Positions 6,647 through 10,622 of a stretch of DNA of 10,622 nucleotides are shown here, one piece after another. The translations under genes and the position numbers were made by a program. The stretch's first letter is position 1, and each line of letters begins with the position of its first letter. This DNA comes from Syntrophales bacterium (GTDB lineage: Bacteria; Desulfobacterota; Syntrophia; Syntrophales; UBA2210), in NCBI GenBank assembly GCA_028715865.1, contig JAQUQY010000032.1:1-10622 (forward strand), read 5' to 3'. Below the pieces are notes generated by a model. That model was given only the letters and a program-made list of their open reading frames with translations. It did no database searches and was not told the DNA's origin.

Positions 6647-6676
6647 TTGACATTTCAACATCTTTTTGCTTATCTT
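6647..6676 (+). promoter_or_regulatory. Possible promoter for queA
   Basis: Perfect TTGACA at 6647-6652, an 18-base spacer and TATCTT at 6671-6676 (4 of 6). The predicted start near 6683 is only about 9 bases before the queA ATG at 6692. The TTG that could extend queA upstream is itself the start of this -35 box, which argues for the downstream ATG. Confidence 0.5.
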
Positions 6677-6691
6677 CGACAAATTTTCACA

Positions 6692-7720
6692 ATGAAAACA
6701 GAAGACTTTCTCTACAGCCTGCCTCCTGACCGAATCGCGCAGGAACCCTGTGCGTCCAGGGACCAGTCTCGCATGATGGTCATCGAAAGAAATGTAGAAA
6801 AAATTAAATGTCTGAGGTTTTCTGATTTTCCAGGTTTTTTTGGCGATGGGGATGTTTTGGTTTTGAATGACTCGCGGGTTATTCCCGCCCGCCTTTGGGG
6901 AAGAAAGTCAACTGGAGGGCGGGTGGAGATGCTTTTGCTGGGGCGGGAGGATAAAGGAACCCGCTGGCAAGTTATGCTTCGTCCGGGTAAGCGGGTGGAA
7001 AAAGGCATGCGGATAAATTTGACTAACGGCGCCTGGGGCGATGTGGTTCAACGGATCGATGAAAAAAAGTGGATCATCGATTTCCATGTGCAGGGAGAAA
7101 TCAACAGTTATTTGTCCTCCTTCGGCGCCGCTCCTCTTCCTCCCTACATCAAGCGTGCTTCAGCGGACGGCCTTCGGCGGAGCGATCTGGAACGTTATCA
7201 GACTATTTATGCCTCGGTGCCGGGTTCCATCGCGGCGCCCACGGCAGGACTCCACTTCTCGGAGAAGGTTCTGGAGGAATTGAAAAACAGGGGGGTTGGG
7301 ATCGTATACGTTACGCTCCACGTGGGATACGGGACTTTTCTTCCTGTGGAAGCTGAGGATGTGGAAGACCATGTTATGGAGCCTGAACGCTACCGCCTCT
7401 CTGAAGAAGCGTCTGAATCCATACGGGAAGCCCGTCGAGTCATTGCCGTAGGAACCACATCGGTGCGGACCATTGAGTCCGCGGCGCTGAAAACAGGCGA
7501 GGTAAGTCCTGGAGAGGGCGAAACCGGCCTCTTCATTTTTCCCGGATTTCAATTCAGGGCAACGGGAGGAATGCTGACGAACTTTCACCTGCCCGCTTCG
7601 TCGCTGTTTCTCCTCGTATGCGCATTCGGCGGTACGGATCTTATGAAAAGGGCCTACAGAATGGCCATCGAGAAAAATTTTCGTTTCTACAGTTACGGAG
7701 ACTGCATGCTGATACTTTAG
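6692..7720 (+). CDS. queA: S-adenosylmethionine:tRNA ribosyltransferase-isomerase
   Basis: Transfers the ribosyl part of S-adenosylmethionine to preQ1 in tRNA to make epoxyqueuosine, the step after Tgt in queuosine synthesis. The ATG at 6692 gives 342 residues, and its first residues (MKTEDFLYSLPPDRIAQEP) align with the known QueA start. A TTG 45 bases upstream would add a non-conserved leader and overlaps a -35 box. Motifs: LNDSRVIPARLWGRK, LPPYIKR, YQTIYA, AAPTAGLHF (181-189), VTLHVGYGTF, EDHVMEPE, VIAVGTTSVRTIES, IFPGFQF, MLTNFHLPASSLFLLVCAF, and a closing FRFYSYGDCMLI. Length is close to E. coli QueA (356). No Shine-Dalgarno sequence is visible before the ATG. tgt follows after 34 bases. 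Confidence 0.96.
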   Translation: MKTEDFLYSLPPDRIAQEPCASRDQSRMMVIERNVEKIKCLRFSDFPGFFGDGDVLVLNDSRVIPARLWGRKSTGGRVEMLLLGREDKGTRWQVMLRPGKRVEKGMRINLTNGAWGDVVQRIDEKKWIIDFHVQGEINSYLSSFGAAPLPPYIKRASADGLRRSDLERYQTIYASVPGSIAAPTAGLHFSEKVLEELKNRGVGIVYVTLHVGYGTFLPVEAEDVEDHVMEPERYRLSEEASESIREARRVIAVGTTSVRTIESAALKTGEVSPGEGETGLFIFPGFQFRATGGMLTNFHLPASSLFLLVCAFGGTDLMKRAYRMAIEKNFRFYSYGDCMLIL

Positions 7721-7754
7721 CGGGCCGTACGGCCATCCTCTTAATAAAAAGTAC

Positions 7755-8948
7755 ATGGGACATGCAATTGAAATGACGAGACAGATACTTTTAAATGCCG
7801 GAGAAGGGCATCCTGCCAGGCCCTTTAACTTTCATCTCACAGGAAAGGACCATTCATCAAGGGCTCGTACGGGTTTGTTTCACACTTCTCACGGCACCGT
7901 CGATACACCGGTTTTCATGCCCGTGGGAACCCAGGGAACCGTCAAGGGCCTTACGCCTGACATGGTGAGGGAAACGGGCGCCGAAATCATCCTCGGCAAC
8001 GCCTATCACCTTTATCTGAGGCCCGGCCATGATTTGATCGCACGTTTCGGAGGGCTTCACAAGTTTATGAACTGGTCGGGGCCCATTTTGACTGACAGCG
8101 GGGGGTTCCAGATTTTCAGCCTTGGCGCTCTGCGAAAAAGGACCGAGGAAGGCTACGCGTTTCAATCCCATATTGACGGTTCGTCCCATGTAATGACGCC
8201 CGAGACCTGCATGGCCATTCAAGAAGCCCTGGGGTCTGACATCACGATGTGTCTTGACGAATGCCCTCCCTATCCGGCGTCTTTTAACGAGGTGGAATCA
8301 TCCCTTGCCCTGACGCTAAGATGGGCGGACCGGTGCGCCAAAACCCGCCGCTCACCCGGGAGGGCGCTTTTCGGAATTTCCCAGGGAGGCGTTCATCCCT
8401 CTCTTAGGAAGCGGGGAATAGAAGTCATCTCGGATATTGGTTTTGACGGCTATGCCCTTGGCGGGCTCAGTGTGGGAGAACCTAAGGAACTGCTTTATGA
8501 AACAGTAGACTTCGCGGCGCCACTCCTGCCGGCGGAAAAACCACGGTACCTTATGGGTGTCGGAACTCCGGAAGATATTCTGGAGTGTGTCGGCTTGGGC
8601 ATTGACATGTTTGACTGTGTCATGCCGACGCGTAACGCCCGTAATGGAATGTTGTTTACAAAGAAAGGAAAGCTTGTTATAAAGAACGCCCGATACCGGG
8701 ATGACGGCAGCCCCTTGGATGATCAGTGCGGATGCTACACCTGCCGTAACTACAGCAGGTCCTATCTGAGACATCTGTTTATCGCCAGGGAAATCCTGGC
8801 GATTGTTTTGAATACTATACACAACGTAACATTTTATGTGTCCCTTATGAGAGGAATAAGGTCGGCGGTAAGGGAAGGAGCCTACGGGGCCTTTCGAAAG
8901 AGCTTTCTGGAAACCTATAGAACAAACCAAGAGGAGGATGAGGGATAA
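7755..8948 (+). CDS. tgt: tRNA-guanine transglycosylase
   Basis: Exchanges guanine 34 for preQ1 in GUN-anticodon tRNAs. The 397-residue protein has the TIM-barrel signatures MPVGTQGTVKGLTP, ILGNAYHLYLRPG, LTDSGGFQIFSL with the catalytic Asp at 114, DECPPYP, GISQGGV, GYALGGLSVGEP, RYLMGVGTPEDI and DMFDCVMPTRNARNG (284-298, containing the nucleophile Asp). The zinc site is C325, C327, C330 and H356 (CGCYTCRNYSRSYL through NTIHN). Compared with E. coli Tgt (375 residues) it carries about 20 extra N-terminal residues before FNFHLTG. The only alternative start in that stretch is ATG at 7773, so the start is uncertain by six codons, and no strong ribosome-binding site supports either. It is part of a queA-tgt-yajC run and overlaps yajC by one base. 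Confidence 0.97.
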   Translation: MGHAIEMTRQILLNAGEGHPARPFNFHLTGKDHSSRARTGLFHTSHGTVDTPVFMPVGTQGTVKGLTPDMVRETGAEIILGNAYHLYLRPGHDLIARFGGLHKFMNWSGPILTDSGGFQIFSLGALRKRTEEGYAFQSHIDGSSHVMTPETCMAIQEALGSDITMCLDECPPYPASFNEVESSLALTLRWADRCAKTRRSPGRALFGISQGGVHPSLRKRGIEVISDIGFDGYALGGLSVGEPKELLYETVDFAAPLLPAEKPRYLMGVGTPEDILECVGLGIDMFDCVMPTRNARNGMLFTKKGKLVIKNARYRDDGSPLDDQCGCYTCRNYSRSYLRHLFIAREILAIVLNTIHNVTFYVSLMRGIRSAVREGAYGAFRKSFLETYRTNQEEDEG

Positions 8949-9295
8949 TGACCGGTATAGCTTATGCGATGGGATCTGGGGGCCAGGGTGGGGCTGGAGG
9001 CCAGGGTGGAGCGGGAGATTTAAGTTTTATATTCCTTATGGTGGCAATGTTTGCCATCTTCTATTTTCTTCTCATACGTCCCCAGCAAAAAAAACAGAAG
9101 GAACTGCGGGAAATGATCGCCAATCTCAACCACGGCGATTCGGTGATAACCACTGGCGGGATCTACGGTAAAATCACAGCCTTGACGGAACAGACCGTTA
9201 CGCTGGAAATCGCCGAAAAAACAAGAATCAAGGTTGCCCGCAATGCCATCGCCGCTTTGGCCGAAGGCAGCGGAACCGTACCGAAGACTTCCTAG
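8948..9295 (+). CDS. yajC: Sec translocase accessory subunit YajC
   Basis: Small inner-membrane partner of SecDF in protein export. The 115 residues comprise a short glycine-rich N-terminus (9-23), one membrane helix (about 25-43, FIFLMVAMFAIFYFLLI) and the diagnostic RPQQKKQKE (44-52). A cytoplasmic domain follows with L-x-x-GDSVITTGGIYGKI and a beta-rich tail (VTLEIAEKTRIKV). Length matches E. coli YajC (110). The ATG shares its A with the tgt stop codon (TAATG) and follows a GAGGAGG-type ribosome-binding site. Its TAG stop (9293-9295) coincides with the first bases of repeat copy B. The glycine-rich stretch is an 18-base tandem duplication. Confidence 0.95.
   Translation: MTGIAYAMGSGGQGGAGGQGGAGDLSFIFLMVAMFAIFYFLLIRPQQKKQKELREMIANLNHGDSVITTGGIYGKITALTEQTVTLEIAEKTRIKVARNAIAALAEGSGTVPKTS
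8981..9016 (+). repeat. 18-base tandem duplication in yajC
   Basis: Two adjacent 18-base units (8981-8998 and 8999-9016), identical at 16 positions, encode GQGGAG twice just before the YajC membrane helix. In-frame, so the reading frame is kept. Confidence 0.8.
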
Positions 9296-9404
9296 TGCCG
9301 TGTAACGGGCGAAGATTCGCAAGTAATGATCGCGAATGTTGAGTTACGAATGAAGACTAAGAATAATTCCTTGCGTCAGTTAAAGAGTTACAAGGTACCA
9401 GTGC
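9294..9404 (+). repeat. Dispersed 111-base repeat, copy B
   Basis: Plus-strand copy of the element at 4785-4896. It begins AGTGCCGTGTAAC and ends GTTACAAGGTACCAGTGC. The core terminal arms TGTAAC (9301-9306) and GTTACA (9387-9392) pair. Inside them CGCAAG (9318-9323) pairs with CTTGCG (9370-9375), set symmetrically 11 bases from each outer arm, so the element could fold as one long hairpin. An alternative local stem is ATTCGC (9315-9320) with GCGAAT (9332-9337). It separates yajC from secD, which are normally adjacent, and starts within the yajC stop codon. Confidence 0.9.
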
Positions 9405-9543
9405 CGCACAATGTTGAAAATATCCTTTTGAGGAGTTTAGATACAAGAGCCCGAACCAAAACCTAAGCTACTTTATTGGGAATAACGGCCACTTAAGTTG
9501 ACGATTCCCGGAATCAGGAGCAGGGACAGGAAGGAATCCATAG
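9405..9543 (+). other. secD leader region after the repeat
   Basis: No gene is seen. It has a weak promoter-like pair, TTGAAA (9414-9419) and TAGATA (9438-9443), and an inverted repeat GATTCC-c-GGAATC (9503-9515) too tight to form an RNA hairpin. If repeat copy B interrupts transcription from yajC, secD would need a promoter here, but none is convincing. Confidence 0.35.
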
Positions 9544-10622
9544 ATGTTTGACAGAAATATCAGGCTGAGGATAGTCATTGCCGTCGCGGTAAGCGTCGCC
9601 GCGATCTTTTTCATTACTCCCTCGCTGACGGACAGGATACCCGGGTTCTGGAAGAACAACCTTCCCAGCGAAACGATCCGACTCGGACTGGATCTTCAGG
9701 GAGGCATGCACCTTATACTGGAAGTGCAGACCCATCGCGCGGTGGAAAGCTCTCTGGAGCGTCTCGGCAATAATCTCAAGGACTTGCTCATGGAACAGAG
9801 GATACGTTTCAGAGAGCTGGAATCGACGGAAAGAGACGCTCTTATCATTGCCCTGCCTGACGAAGAATCGGCTGACCGATTCAGGATTTTGCTTAAGGAC
9901 CGGTTTCCCACTCTCAAAATCACCTCATCGCGCATTGCCGACGGAATGGAGCGGGTTTCAGTTACGGTTGATGCAATTCAGGTTGAAACAATTAAAAAGT
10001 TTGCCCTAGAGCAAAGCCTTGAAACAATACGTAACAGAGTGGATCAGTTCGGCGTTACGGAACCACAAATTATTCCCCAGGACCGTGACCGTATTCTTAT
10101 TCAGCTTCCCGGAATCGATGATCCCCAACGCGCCATAAACCTGATAGGAAAAACGGCGCTCCTGGAATTCAAGCTGGTAAATGACGAATACAGTCTGGAC
10201 GAAGCCCTTCGGGGCAACATTCCTCCGGGCAACGAAATTCTTTATGGAACCAGGATTGACCGCATATCGGGTGATCGTACCCGAGTTCCCTACCTTCTCT
10301 ATTCGCGGGCTCTGATGACGGGAGATTCTCTCGAGGACGCAAGGGTGGCAATAGAAGGGCGTTTTGGGGAACCTTACGTTTCGATAAAGTTTGATTCCCA
10401 AGGCGCCAGAGATTTTGAAAGAATAACAGGGCAGCATGTGAAGAAGCGACTCGCCATTGTTCTTGACGGTGTTGTTCACTCGGCCCCTGTCATACAGGAA
10501 AGGATAGCCGGCGGCCAGGCCCAGATAACGGGATCCTTTTCCACGGAAGAAGCCCGCGATCTAGCGATTGTTCTAAGGGCCGGCGCGCTTCCCGCCCCCG
10601 TTACCATTCTGGAACAGCGAAG
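9544..10622 (+). CDS. secD: Protein-export membrane protein SecD (3' end cut by window edge)
   Basis: Subunit of SecDF, which uses the proton gradient to pull preproteins through SecYEG. The visible part is 359 codons of an expected 500 or more. After a cytoplasmic start comes one membrane helix (about 8-26, RIVIAVAVSVAAIFFITP). The periplasmic P1 region follows: LGLDLQGGMHLILEV (48-62), LETIRNRVDQFGVTEP, RILIQLPGIDDP, LLEFKLV, ISVKF-like VSIKFDSQGARDF, LAIVLDGVVHSAPVI, GQAQITGSF, and LAIVLRAGALPAPV just before the frame leaves the window. The remaining helices lie outside. The ATG follows AGGAAGGAA about 8 bases upstream. It lies 248 bases after yajC because of the repeat; secF would be expected next. 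Confidence 0.96.
   Translation, partial: MFDRNIRLRIVIAVAVSVAAIFFITPSLTDRIPGFWKNNLPSETIRLGLDLQGGMHLILEVQTHRAVESSLERLGNNLKDLLMEQRIRFRELESTERDALIIALPDEESADRFRILLKDRFPTLKITSSRIADGMERVSVTVDAIQVETIKKFALEQSLETIRNRVDQFGVTEPQIIPQDRDRILIQLPGIDDPQRAINLIGKTALLEFKLVNDEYSLDEALRGNIPPGNEILYGTRIDRISGDRTRVPYLLYSRALMTGDSLEDARVAIEGRFGEPYVSIKFDSQGARDFERITGQHVKKRLAIVLDGVVHSAPVIQERIAGGQAQITGSFSTEEARDLAIVLRAGALPAPVTILEQR

Noticed and set aside
6647..6691. Upstream TTG start extending queA by 15 residues
   Set aside because: The added residues do not resemble the QueA N-terminus and the TTG is part of a TTGACA box.
7160..7756. 198-codon minus-strand frame over queA
   Set aside because: Antisense shadow of queA with no domain features.
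8352..8930. 192-codon minus-strand frame over tgt
   Set aside because: Antisense shadow of tgt; the tgt frame carries the complete active and zinc sites.

Overview
The window looks like a chromosomal stretch from an anaerobic deltaproteobacterium (Desulfobacterota, Syntrophobacterales-like). This is an inference from the gene content: the queA-tgt-yajC-secD order, a MazG gene coupled to a YjeT/DUF2065 gene, a small stand-alone biotin carrier, and a glutamate dehydrogenase of the bacterial hexameric type. Most genes are housekeeping. No phage, IS transposase, CRISPR array, rRNA or tRNA was seen.

Layout. (1) Positions 1-1331, minus strand: glutamate dehydrogenase, complete at its start and missing only its last few residues. 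(2) 1332-1730: a divergent intergenic region with two AT-rich palindromes. (3) 1731-4711, plus strand: a two-gene, translationally coupled unit. It encodes a short hydantoinase/oxoprolinase-family ATPase-fold protein and a histone-deacetylase-like metallo-amidohydrolase with an added C-terminal CxxC/CxxC tail. (4) 4785-4896: one copy of a 112-base dispersed repeat, followed at 4895-5128 (minus strand) by an orphan biotinyl carrier protein. (5) 5487-6508, plus strand: mazG and a yjeT-like membrane gene, overlapping by 4 bases. (6) 6692 to the right edge, plus strand: queA, tgt, yajC and secD. A second copy of the same repeat (9294-9404) lies between yajC and secD; secD runs off the window.

How the genes fit together. 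queA and tgt carry out two steps of queuosine tRNA modification. yajC and secD belong to the SecDF-YajC accessory complex of protein export. The hydantoinase-like and deacetylase-like pair has no clear named pathway. Both families act on amide-type (C-N) bonds, and the pair sits divergently from glutamate dehydrogenase, so a small amide or acyl-amine catabolic function is a reasonable but unproven idea.

The two most interesting observations are this coupled gene pair and the dispersed repeat. Both copies of the repeat begin exactly at the TAG stop codon of the upstream gene, in the same orientation relative to that gene, and one copy splits the usual yajC-secD pair. Both edge genes (glutamate dehydrogenase and secD) are truncated by the window, not by mutation.
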